In this document: positions 47,140-58,194 of the stretch, in pieces | How the letters are laid out: each line of letters opens with the position of its first letter | Position numbering within the stretch: the first letter of the stretch is position 1 | NCBI GenBank assembly: GCA_050084515.1 | Contig: CM114272.1 | Location: 14,260,001 to 14,324,000, forward strand | Length of the DNA stretch: 64,000 nucleotides | Direction of reading: 5' to 3' | Source of the DNA: Blasia pusilla | Taxonomy: Eukaryota; Marchantiophyta; Marchantiopsida; Blasiales | Made by a program: the position numbers and the translations under genes | The notes under the pieces: model-generated | Told to the model about the DNA's origin: nothing | Database searches by the model: none | Seen by the model: the letters and a program-made list of their open reading frames with translations, nothing else

Positions 47140-48130
47140 CAAGCTGAAGATCCATGTCAAGCAGTTCAGGTCCATCGCCTGACCCAAGGCATGGCGTCAT
47201 GATGCCTCTAATACTAATAGGACTGCCGTCACTCCTGGGGGAAATCTCATCGCCCGCTCTCTCTCGTTGGCGTTGGGCTCCACCAACCTATGAACCTGGT
47301 CATCCCAAACCAAGCCAGGACCGGCCTCCTTGTATGCATAGGAAGTAGGAAAACTCACAAACGTGGGAAAGGCTGCGCGCGACCTGCCTACCCTGTTGAC
47401 CACAGTCAACGGTGGTCGATCATCGTGCCTCACTGCCTGTGATCGACGACCTGGATCCAAAATGGAATCCACTAACAAATGGGAGGGGCGTTCCACTCAC
47501 GCATACGCCCTCTGTAACACCGCATGGAGTACCAAGTTGATCCACCATAGACGCGGGCAATGGGCTCTAGAACCTACACTCGCCGCATCCAAGAACACTG
47601 CTGGGCCGATCCAAGCATGCACTTGATGAGCACTCGTCACCATGCGTGACCTGGAGTCTCCTAAGATGGGCACATTCTCCACACTGTAGCCTGGAGAACA
47701 AGACTGGAGCTCCTGCAACTGTCGTAAGACCCTCAACATCTCCCAAAAAAACCTCAATCGAGTATGAGCCAACCCGTTGCCTCGTCCAACACTCGATTGG
47801 CCCGGACATGCCTAACCAGAAATAACCAAATGAATGGTCCCTACCCGCTCTAAGTCTTGCGCCCCCAACAACGAAATATCCCTCGGTAGGAAACTCTGGT
47901 ATCCCTGTAGTGCAGACGCAAACAATAAGTCGGGAAAACGTAGGTGTAACTACGCCACATGTTGTAGTGAGATGTGCCTTGCAACATCATCACTCTCCAC
48001 ATACAGGTATTGTTGTACTCACACTCCTGCCTGCAAAACAACCGCTAACCCAATGCTAATCCCTCCAAAGAGATCTAACACTCGAATACCCTCCTCCGCG
48101 GTACACCACACAATGGGTGTGATATCCAAG
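47140..48130 (-). pseudogene. Copy A C5-cytosine DNA methyltransferase domain
   Basis: Would transfer a methyl group from S-adenosylmethionine to cytosine C5. Readable motifs are I, GIRVLDLFGGISIGLAV (near 48065-48095); IV, ISG-stop-ACPGQSSVGRG (near 47790-47820) with the cysteine kept; VI, ENVPILGDSRSR (near 47670); VIII-like, DAASVGSRAHCPRLWWINL; IX-like, EPNANERERAMRFPPGVT; and X around 47150-47200 (DNA matches copy C motif X). All are in the frame of the flanking protease and RT. The usual proline before the catalytic cysteine is not kept. Which methyltransferase subfamily it derives from cannot be settled by eye. Confidence 0.85.
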
Positions 48131-48498
48131 GGTGTCATCATAGCACTCCCTGCTACCTCCCGTTCCTCAGATCCGTCATGCTCCGGTGCAAACGCCTCGC
48201 TCCACGCGCTTTGCACGTGCTCATCTGCCAATCGTCGAAGCTCCTCAATCAAGCCCCACAGCGGCACCTCTCCTCCACGGAATGATGCGGCTACCATAAC
48301 ACTCCTCTCCATAGAAATGTCAAGAATGGGAGTATCCTCTGCATGGACATGACCCTCAATCAAATCACTAGGCCAAGTGATGGTACTGGTAAATGCTGCT
48401 AAGGTTGCCATCTCTCCTGGCCGTTGTTCGATCACTACACATGTGAATCAAACGGGTAATGAGCTAAGGCGTCCATCACCTGACTGCCATCCTGGTCT

Positions 48499-48920
48499 CT
48501 AGGACGCTGACTCTTCCCAGTAATCATGGGAAAACCCCATCGGGTATAACACTGCTCCACCAACCAAGACATCGTAGGACTCTGCATCAGTCACTATCGC
48601 CTTGGCTCGCACCACGGACTCATTTGTAGGATGTGCCGGGCGAATCCTCACCACAACCTCATGTTGGATGATATACTGTGTGGTACTTGCTTCACCCAAG
48701 GATGTACGGAATGGACAATGTTCCACATCGGCTCTCGTCAAGCCCAATCCTCTGAATGACACTTTCCCCAACATCAGGGGTTGCGCTCCTGAATCCAACA
48801 AGACGCGTTGCAGACTAAAAGATCTACCTCCGGGACTCACCAACTGGAAGACCTCTCCTCGGTAATCTAGCGACACAACACCAAGAGAAGCCATGGCACG
48901 CTCTATTGCGGGTCTAGCGG
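48499..48920 (-). pseudogene. Copy A aspartic protease
   Basis: Cuts the polyprotein. The active-site triplet is in RVLLDSGAQPLMLGK (DSGA, near 48790), followed by FRGLGLTRADVEHCPF, an EVVVRIRP strand, VRAKAIVTDAESYDVLVGG and AVLYPMGF. This is the retroviral-type pattern with one active-site Asp per chain, acting as a dimer. It is in frame with the methyltransferase; a TAG at its end and a TGA at 48448-48450 now separate them. Copy C has CGA at the second site. Confidence 0.85.
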
Positions 48921-49344
48921 GCATCTCCACCATCCTAGCAGCCGCAGCCTGCCATGAATCTGATGTGGAGGGCTCGAGCATCCGCTCCAAGGGCAAGTCC
49001 ATCACCTCCTCCGCAATCACCTCTAAACGTGATGCAAGAACTCCAACTCCACAGTCACATAGTGTAGCGGCTAGCCAAAAAGCCTCGGCGGGCGTACCCC
49101 CCAACGTCATAACATCGGAAGCAGAAAATAAAGGAGCGCGGTTCACAATGGTGGCCGCCCCCAACAACTTGCTTGACACATGCCCCTCATGAGTATCAAC
49201 AATAGAAGTCATCGCACTCGCTTTTCCCATCGCCCTCCGTGCCTGCACACCAACAACGTCACCAACTCTCCAAGAACTCTGATTAGGACCCATCGATGGG
49301 GTCCTCATCGCCTTGGACAACGTGAAAGACTGAGGAAGCCTGGT

Positions 49345-50064
49345 CTATTTCCTGGCTTCCCCTCGGTGTGGATCCAACTTTGCGGGTGCTCCACGCGTCA
49401 CAACTACGGCAGCCTCCATCTGGGCAACCCCGCTTATCCAACCAAGATCCTCCATATCTCTGGCTGCTCCATATGATGTCGATGCCACGGATCTGGCATC
49501 GGGTAATGTCAATGCCATAGCGGCAATCTGCTCATGTAGCTGATATATTTGAGGAGCCATCCTAGCCTCACGCTCGACATCTCCCTTGACACGTCTAGGT
49601 GGTAGGACTCTACCTTCTCCACGGGCAGCTCCACCACCCTCTCGGGCAACTCCAGCTCCTTGTCCCCCAACGGAACCACCTAGTGCACGATCTCTAGGCC
49701 CACCCAGACCGACTACTCGCTCTGGTGCCCTCTCTGGCCCTCTGTCCGAACGTAACTCAGGATGTAAATTGAAACACCTGGTGCGTGTATGACCATACCT
49801 TTGACAATAGTCACACTGATAACCTCCTGATGCAACACCATCTCCTCCTCCATGCTGAGGCACACGTCCATGATCCTGACGAGTGCAATTGCGCTGATGA
49901 TGGGCTCCACCACATGACCAACAAGTAATAGTAGGCGGTTGCTGCTGATCCTCATATGAAGGCGCAGGTCTCTGTGGCACGGCCCCCCGGTATCCTCCTT
50001 GAGCTCGTGGTGCCACAGTCAACCTATCTCGGAGTCCACATTGCTGCACAGGTAGTGCAGCCAA
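49345..50064 (-). pseudogene. Copy A nucleocapsid with two zinc knuckles
   Basis: Nucleic-acid-binding part of gag. The first knuckle reads CWSCGGAHHQRNC (near 49890-49925), a C-x2-C-x3-H-x4-C variant. The second reads CDYCQRYGHTRTRC (near 49780-49820), the canonical C-x2-C-x4-H-x4-C. Glycine- and arginine-rich sequence surrounds them, followed by QIYQLHEQIAAMALTLPDA and a linker to the protease. The segment is open for 239 codons. Confidence 0.88.
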
Positions 50065-50089
50065 TCATGACTGCTCTTGCCCAGAACCC

Positions 50090-51040
50090 ATGGTGGCTAC
50101 GCTCTCCTCCGCCATGTTGCGCTCAATGTTCTCGACGGTCCTAAAAACATCTCTTAACGTAGAGGAGGTGTTCATAAGAAGCACCCTCTCCCGCACCCGT
50201 GTCCGTAGGGTCCGGTCGAGCATCGCGTACCATGACTAGATAGCATGAGCCTCTGTCATCCCTAAGTGACGTTGATCAACTGGCGCAAGCGAGTGTAAGC
50301 CTCACGCAAACTCTCACCCGGGCGACTTTGGAAGTCGTGGATGCTCCGCAACTTCTCCGTCTGTACCCCTGGTAGCTCGCCCTTAACTCAACAAAGAACT
50401 CAACCACGGGGTTGAACCTAGGACAAACCCGACTAGACGGTGCAACTGCTCCCGTGCGAATGACCCCTCCTAAAATGTCACTAGTGGAAGAGGAAGTAGC
50501 CTCTCCTGACTCCTCCTCCTCATATGGGAACGGCTCCGTCCATGACACATAATGTGGGTCATAGTAGAGCCTCCACGCCTCGATCTCACGTGTATATCTC
50601 TGAGAGAACTCATGGTAATTGTCCATGGGTGCCCCCTCTCAATGCAGGAACATACCATTCCATGATGTAAACGTGTTGAACTCTCTAGAGTTCTTGGCCC
50701 GCTAGGAGTCGCACCAACTCCTAAACTCTACTATGAAATCCTTCAACTCAATCGTGCCTACTGCACCTGAAAACCTATGCGGTCCTCTACCTTGATCGTC
50801 CATCTCGTACGCCCAACTAGTAGGACCACTCACAATGTGTGGCGATGTGCTCACAAAATCCTCTACTCGCTCCCCCTCGTCTGAAGACGACATATAAGGA
50901 GATGGAGGTGGTCTCTCACGTGGCGACCCTCAAAACCTCGCACCACTCCGGGTAAACCCTCTAGAGCTACTCTCAGGTCCACTACCTCGTCTCTCAAAAT
51001 CCTGAAAGGATGTCGTGATGGCCCTCGTGCCCCTCTCATA
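50090..51040 (-). pseudogene. Copy A gag (capsid region)
   Basis: Forms the particle in which reverse transcription occurs. Landmarks are SSDEGERVEDFV, SGPTSWAYEMDDQGRGPHRF, GTIELKDFIVEFRSWCDS, MDNYHEFSQRYTREIEAW, and FFVELRASYQG. After the last phrase the frame shifts near 50370. The shifted part still resembles the retrotransposon gag signature FQ-RPGES-REAYTRLR seen whole in copy C. A stop follows WCDS. Confidence 0.8.
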
Positions 51041-52596
51041 TGATCACTTTCAACCTCGTGAGTAATCCCTCAATCACTCATCCCAAACATGCGGCACTTG
51101 ATCTACACTCTCCCTCTCCGAGACATGTAACGTGCGGCAACAAGCGGCCTGGTGCGGCAAATCGACCACGCTATCATCTCATCGATAACCTACCCTCAAC
51201 TCTGGACATCCCACACAGGTCTAGGTTCCCTAAAACACATACATAAATGATGCTCTCAGCATCCACACACCCAATATCCCCAAATAAACTACCCAAATCC
51301 CAGAATCCCTCACAAGTGCAGGGTAAAGGACCAAACAGGGTAACCTGAACACATGTCGATGTCGCTCCTCAGTAACTGTAAATCTCGACCCCAACTCGGT
51401 CGTGGAGATAACTCCTCCAATCCGAAAGTCATACTCCTCCCATACTGACGCTGCTTAAAACTCCTTGATGGATAGTGCGGTTCCAACGAAACGGTACGGC
51501 GTTGAAGGCGGTACGGAACGGCTACGAACGGCACGGCCCTCGATGGTGGGATATTGCACTCGGCAACATTCCCTCCTCAATCAACAATAAAACCACACTC
51601 TGCTCCACAATGACAGTGCGGTTCCGCGATCAAGACGGTGCGGTGCGTCCACGAGTGGCACGACATGGTACTCGATCGTCGTCAAGCGGCTACCAATCAC
51701 AACATAGCATCATGAAATCAAAACTCAAGCACCATAAATGGAGGTCATCTACCATTACTGGTTGATGACGAAACTACGATGACGATGGCGGCCAAACCAA
51801 AATACATGGTGGCGGTTCAAGTTAGAGAATCAACGGTGGTCGTGGAAGACCCTCCACTTCGTAATGGCGGCAATGGCAACCAAAGGGTGGACAACGGTCG
51901 AATGCAGCTCCGAGCAACGTTGGGCAACGGCAACGGCCGACGGTGGCTGGTGGACGGTAGACCATTGACGGTGATGGTTGACCATCGATGGTGACCGTTG
52001 ACCGGTGTTGGAGATTGTGACGGCGATGGCCGCCACCACGTGGCGGCTGGTTTAGGGTTTGAACAATTTAACCCTAAAAATCGCCTAGCACTGGCAATTT
52101 TGCAAGATTGACCATACCTTTTTACTCGCAACTCCAAATTGCACATTGTTTGTTGGACAACGTGCATAGCTTCACGATCTACAATAACGTCAAAAATATT
52201 TGGAATTGGAGATTCGAGTAAAAACAGGCAGGGATTGTTGTAAAGCCCAATGTCTCTTTCTTCTACACAAAATTTGGCAGCGCTTCCGCGCTAATTTCTC
52301 CCAACCAAAATATAAAACCTATAAAAATACAAATCAGCAAGCTACATGGTGCTCCCGAGAGCACTAGCATGGGGCAATCCGCCCCCATGATCAATCCCTA
52401 TCAGAAATTGGGCAACGCTTCTGCGCGCCACTCTTCCACACGAAAAATCGGCAAATGCAAAGAACAATCAAAGCAGCCCTTGCTGTGGTGAGCACTCCCA
52501 TGAGCCGTTGAACGGAGAACACGGTCCCCAACCTGCAAAAACAGCGAGTGACCAGCGAGCTCCCCCATGAAGCTCTCTCACACTCTCATTCTCTCT
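51041..52596 (-). mobile_element. Copy A 5' leader
   Basis: Long non-coding leader between LTR and gag. Positions 51480-52020 are rich in CGGCGG, GGTGG and ACGG words and contain many short frames that I do not consider genes. A telomere-like inverted repeat, TTTAGGGTT at 52051-52059 and AACCCTAAA at 52070-52078, is conserved in copy B. Confidence 0.6.
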
Positions 52597-53088
52597 TTGT
52601 AAAGTAAGATCCAATCTCTCTCTACACCATCTCACACCATAACTCTCAAAGGTGTGCACTCTCTCTCATGTCAAACCAAACCTACTCTCCTAATGAGAGG
52701 CTTGGGTTATACTCACAAGGCAAGGTACCATAGCTCCTCCGCCTCATGCGAAAAGGTTCAACAAAGAGAGAATGAGCTCTCAAGGTCTCTCTCCTTGAGG
52801 TATACCCTTCCCTTCTCCCAAACTCTTTCCATGGTAACATATTCTCCCAAGTCATCTCCTTGGCTCTTGACCTGATGTAGGAGGTCAATGGCCACTTACC
52901 AAAAATAGAAAGTCGATCATATACTCAAAATGGTACTTATCTAAAATAGTAAGTTTCTCAATATGGCTCCAAATGAGCTGCAACGAAGGGGAGACTCTAC
53001 ATGTCATCCTTGACCTATTGAGCGTGTCCTCCACTACTCATGAAGGCGCTCTACTAGATCTCATCGATCTATCCTAAAAGACGTGACA
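52597..53088 (-). mobile_element. LTR body between copies A and B
   Basis: On the minus strand it runs from TGTCACGTCTTTTAGG (53088) to GATTGGATCTTACTTTA (about 52597). It serves as the 5' LTR of A and the 3' LTR of B, which are therefore in tandem and share one LTR, as after unequal recombination. Module E, present in the array at 41910-43860, is missing on both sides here. Confidence 0.75.
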
Positions 53089-56000
53089 TACATCTCAAGC
53101 CTGCACAAACTACTGCTAAGCTTGGATCAAATGTACCGTTAATGTTCGGAAGATGACATGGCGCACAGTTATGCACATGGTCCTTCCAAACCATATCATC
53201 ATGTCTCTCCAATAAGAGAACACCGGATGGCAAAATCTCACGCATTCTCAAGATGGTGCGCCATACAGTCACATCGAAGGTCGTGGATGTCGTCTGCTGC
53301 AAGTAGATATAGTCTTCATGATAAAACCTCCGGATAGTAGGTCGATAACCATCTCCCTAAATAGCCGCATACCTCAATGTATCCCGATGTTGGGCAATCG
53401 CCTAGTTCTCAAACGCCATGGGCATCACTCTCCGAAATAACTGCCCTCTGAGAACATGCTCACATCCATACATCAGGGTCATCAAGGTTTAACACCTCTC
53501 CAACATCTCGACGAATGGCCGTAGGTAAATCTGGCTCTCAGCCATACAAAAGCAAGTATGGTGAGAAAATTGCTAAGGATGCTTGCGTGCTGAATCTGTA
53601 TTGCATTGCCAACTATGGCAATTGGAGGTCCCAATCTCCTAGGTGACATATGTGCAAGCCATAATTGCGTAATCCTCTTTACATCGGCACTACAACCCAC
53701 TTCGCTAGTCCATCCGCCTTAGGATAATCTCGTGAAGTAGTACGGTGGTCGATCAATGCCTGATCACACAAGCCTTAAAACTCCCGTGGAACTGTACCCT
53801 GGTCTGTGAGCACCTCAGCTCGTGCGCCGTAATGACTTAGCACTCGATCTAGGAAGGCATACGCTACTCCCTCACTCACTTTGTCAGGTAATGCAACCAA
53901 CTCTATCCACTTCGAGAAGTGCTCAACCATCACCAACACATAACGACTATGGCGCTCGGTCAAAGGCAAAGGTCCTGCAAAATCTAAACTCCATCTTTAA
54001 CCTAAACCCATGATCGAAAGTGGATGCAATTGTGGAGTCGAAGCATTGAACGATGCTCAGACTCGATCACACACCATGCATGTGGCAAAAAGTTGCTGAA
54101 CGTCAATCTGCATGCCTCGCCACCAATATTGAACATGGAGCAAGATGTACGTCCGCTTCACTCCAAAATGATCCGACTCCTCGTGGGCATGACGCACCAA
54201 ACGTGCTCTTTGCAAAGGACATGGCACTACACGCACTCTACCATCCTTCCACACTAGCGACACATGTGTCCCCTCCCACCGAAACCACCTGGCTCATTGT
54301 AGGATCCGATCTCACTCTCTAGCACCCACTATGCTCGTGACGTTGCGAGTACGTAGGTACTCCAAGACCACTCCATCGTCATGAATATCTCGGCCATCTC
54401 TCGTATCCTCACCGGCCTCTAGATCTAAGAACTCTCCATCAAACCTCGCCATAGAAGTCTCAGTAATCTGGCTCTCCATAGCCAACAAACCCAAATAGGC
54501 TGACGCATGCCATCCAGGAACCAACTCCTAATCACTCTCACTATGCCAATGTGCTTCAATCGCATCTCACTGACTCACGTGTGGGTTACGGCTCAAACCA
54601 TCTACATCTTGGTTGAGCGTCCTAGGTATATCCACCACTTGGAAGTCATACTCTTGCAACAAAAGATCCCACCTCATAAGCTTCCCTATAAGCTTATCGG
54701 ACTCCATCAACCACTTAAGTGGTTGATGATCAGTAATGATGATAAAGGGATATCCAAATAGATAACATTTGAAATGTGCAACAGCCCACACTACAACCTA
54801 GCACTCATCCCCATACAAGCTATACATAAGGAGGTTATCAGTATGACAATAGTCACAGTGATAACCTTGTCGTGCAGCACCATATCCTCCATGTTGAGGC
54901 ACACGTCCATGTCCCTGACGAGTGCAATCCCGCAGATGGTGGGCTTCACCACATGACCAAGTAATCGTAGGCGCCTGTTGCTGAGCCGCATATGAAGGTG
55001 TAGGTCTCTGTGGCACGGCCTCCTGATATCCTCCATAAGTTCGTGGTGCCACAGTCGATCTATCTCGGAGTCCACGTTGATACACTTGTGGTATAGACAA
55101 TCGTGACTACTCTGGCCCAAAACGCATGGTGGCTATGCTCTCCTCTGCCATGTTGCGCTCAATTTTCTTGGTGGTCCTAAAAATATCTCTCAACGTAGGG
55201 GAGGTCTTCATAAGAAGCATCCCCTCCCGCACCCGTATCCGCAGGGTCTGATCCAACATCGCATGCCATGATTGGATAGCCTGAGCCTCTGTCACCCCTG
55301 AGTGACATTGATCAACCGGCGTAAGCAAGTGTAAGCCTCATGCAAACTCTCACCTGGGAGACTTTGGAAGTTGTGGACGCTCCGCAAATTCTCCGTACGT
55401 ATCCCTTGGTAGCTCGCCCTCAACTCAACCACGGGGTTGAACGTGGGACAAACCCGACTAGACGGTGCAACTACTCCAGTGCAAGTTACCCCTCCTAAAA
55501 CATCACAAGTGGAAGAGGAAGTATCCTCTCCTGACTCCTCCTCCTCATCTGGGAATGGCTCCGTCCATGACACATAATGTGGGTCATAGTAGAGTCGCCA
55601 TGCCTCAATCTCCTAGGCATATCTGTGGGAGAACTCATGGTAATCGTCCATGGGCACCTCCTCTAAATGCTAGAATATACTATTCCATATTGTAAACAGG
55701 TTAAAATCTCTAGAGTTCCTAGCCCGCTATGAGTTACACCAACTTCTAAACTCCGCAATGAAGTCGTGTAGCTCTATAGTGCCTACAACACCCAAAAACC
55801 TACGCGGCCCTCTACCCCGATCGTCCATCTCGTACGCCCAACTGGTAGGACCACTCAATGTGTACGGTGGATCACTAACATACTCCTCTACATTCTCCCC
55901 CTTATCTGAAGATGAGACAGAAGGAGATCGAGGTGGTCTCTCACGTGGAGACCCTCGAAACCTCGCACCACTCCGGGTAAACCCTCCAGAACTACTCTCA

Positions 56001-57737
56001 GGTCCACTACCTTGCCTCTCAAAATCCCAAAAGGACACTATGATGGCCCTCGTGCCCCTCTCACATGATCACTCCCAATCTCGCGAGTAATCCCTCAATC
56101 ACTCAAACTAATCATGCAGCACTCAATCTACGCTCTCTCACTAAGACTTGCGTTGTGCGGCAACAAGCAGCGTGGTGCGGAAAATCAATTGATCTATCGT
56201 CTCATCGACAAACCACCCTCAACTCTAGACATCCCACACCTGTCTATGTCCCCTAAACCCATACATCATTGATGCTCTTAACATCAACAGGAAACCCAAC
56301 ATCCCAAATAACTTCCCAAAACTCGGAAATCCCTCACACGTATAGGATAAGAGACCAGAATGGGTAACCTAACAATAATGATAATGTAAGATTTGTTGGC
56401 AACTACAAATCTTGATCCCAACTCGGTCGTGAAGACAACTCCTCCAATCTATACTCTTCTCGTACTGATGCTGCTCAAACCTCCTTGATGTGTGGTGCAG
56501 GTCAAGTGGTCTGGTGCAGCACTGGCGGTATGGAATGGCTACAAACAGCACGGCACTCGGGAATGGGGTGCAGCACTTGGCAGGATATCCTCCTCAATCA
56601 TAAAATCACACACTCTACTCCTTAGTGAAGGAGCGGCTCCGCGATCAAGACGGTACAGTGCGGAAACTAGTGGCACGGCGTGGCAATCGGCGGCGCGTTG
56701 CGGCTATGGGGTCATGGCACAGTAGCAGCATCGTCGGGCGGCTACCAATCACAACAAAGTAGCATGAAATGAAAACTCAAACATCATAATCCGAGGTCAC
56801 TTTCCATCACTGGTTGATGATGAATTGCATTGACGGTGGCGGCCAAACAAAGTATGTGGTGGCGGCGCAAGTCAGAGAATCAACGGTCGTCGTGGAAGAT
56901 CCTCCACTCCGTAATGGCAACCAATGGTGGACAACGGCCAAACATGGCTCTCAGTAGCGCTTAAGCGGTGGCAGCGGCCAATGGTGGATGGTGGACCATT
57001 TATGGTGACCATGACGGTGACGGTCGCCGCCGGTGCGGCGATTGGTTTTAGGGTTTGAACAATTTAACCCTAAAAATTGCCTAGCAATGGCAATTTTGCA
57101 AGATTGACTATAACTTTTTGCTCAAAACTCCAAATTGTACATTGTCCATTGCACAGCATGTACAATTTACGACTTACAACGACGTCAAAAAATATTTGAA
57201 TCGAACATTTGAGTAAAAACTAACAAGGTCTGTCGTAAATCCTAATATCTCTTTCTCCGACATCAAATTTGGCAGCGCTTCCGGGGTGATTTCTCCCAAC
57301 AAAAATGTAAAACCTGTGAGAACACAAATTAGCAAGCTACATGGTGCTTCAAAGAGCATCTTCATGGAGCAATCCGCCCCCATACTCAATTTCTGTCGAA
57401 AATTGGGCAACGCTTCCGCGTGTCATTTTCCCGTACAAAAAATCAGCGAAGCAAAACAGAAAACTCGCACGGCTCTTACTCCGGTGAGCAGTCCCATGAG
57501 CCATGAAGCAGGGAACACAGTCCCCCAACTTGCACCAAATATCGAGCAACCATTGAGCTCCCCCACGAAGCTCTCTCACGCACTCATTCTCTCTTTGTAA
57601 AATAAGATTCAATCTCTCTCACAACACCATAGTTCTCACATGTGTGCACTCTCACATATCTCTCTCAATGTCAAACCAAACCCACTCTCCTAATGAGAGG
57701 CTTGGGTTACACACACAAGGCAAGCAAGGCCATAGCT
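53089..57737 (-). mobile_element. Internally deleted Ty3/Gypsy copy B
   Basis: Order on the minus strand: LTR fragment (57597-57737), leader (56061-57596), gag (55107-56060), zinc knuckles (54831-55100), RNase H (54567-54830), integrase remains (53089-54270). The gag starts MSFWDFERQGSG and includes SGPTSWAYEMDDRGRG. The second knuckle CDYCHTDNLLMYSLYGDEC runs directly into RNase H, because the segment coding for protease, methyltransferase and RT is gone. Integrase remains include MPLTERHSRYVLVMVEHFSK, SHYGARAEVLTDQG and the NCAPCHLPNIN tail. It is non-autonomous and also frameshifted. Confidence 0.85.
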
Positions 57738-57764
57738 CACCGGAGTAAGAGCCGTGCGAGTTTT
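57735..57764. repeat. 30-bp perfect inverted repeat at the B-C junction
   Basis: The 30 bases at 57735-57764 are the exact reverse complement of 57460-57489 in the leader of copy B. They mark the point where the LTR fragment of B (minus) meets the leader of C (plus), making the two copies head to head. Confidence 0.9.
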
Positions 57765-58194
57765 CTGGAATTCATGTGTGTCAAATGTCCATGAATTTTG
57801 TGTGGGAGAAAGAGACATTGGGCTTTACGATAGTCCTTGTCAGTTTTTATGGAATATCCAATTCAAAATACTTTTTGACATTGTTGTAGATCGTGAAGCT
57901 GTGCACGCTATACAATAAACAATGTGCATTTTGGAGTTGTGAACAAAAAGTTATGGTCAATCTTGCAAAAAGGCCGCTGCTAGGCAATTTTAAGTATGTA
58001 TGGGTTTAGGGGACATAGACCTGTGTGGAATGTCTAGAGTTGAGGATGGTTTGTCGATGAGACGATTGATCAATGATTTTCCGCATCTAGCTGCTTGTTG
58101 TCGCACAACACATGTCTGAGTGAGAGAGTATAGATTGAGTGCCGCATGTTTAGTTTGAGTGATTGAGGGATTACTCGCGAGATTGAGAGTTATC

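Larger units (their letters stand above)
41910..53088 (-). mobile_element. Ty3/Gypsy retrotransposon with methyltransferase, copy A
   Basis: This is the most complete copy. On the minus strand the order is LTR body (52597-53088), leader (51041-52596), gag, zinc knuckles, protease, methyltransferase, reverse transcriptase, RNase H, integrase, 3' UTR and LTR modules. From 50064 down to 43888 all recognised domains are in one reading frame, interrupted only by stop codons; gag upstream is separated by a frameshift near 50370. So the parent encoded a gag-pol polyprotein with the methyltransferase fused in frame. No tRNA primer-binding site was found next to the LTR. This copy cannot make the full protein. 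Confidence 0.88.

Noticed and set aside
47834-48352. 172-codon plus-strand frame inside copy A, and its counterpart at 61443-61928 in copy C
   Set aside because: These are antisense to the methyltransferase and protease region in both copies; the mirrored similarity comes from the sense coding sequence.
43888-50064. In-frame TAG/TAA/TGA codons taken as a reassigned genetic code
   Set aside because: TOP2, DNAAF11 and the cyclophilin use standard stops, and several retroelement stops are CGA or CAG in the sister copy, which fits mutation.
51040-52596. A tRNA primer-binding site (TGGTATCAGAGC type) next to the LTR of copies A and B
   Set aside because: No convincing match was seen at either LTR-leader border; the LTR ends are uncertain.
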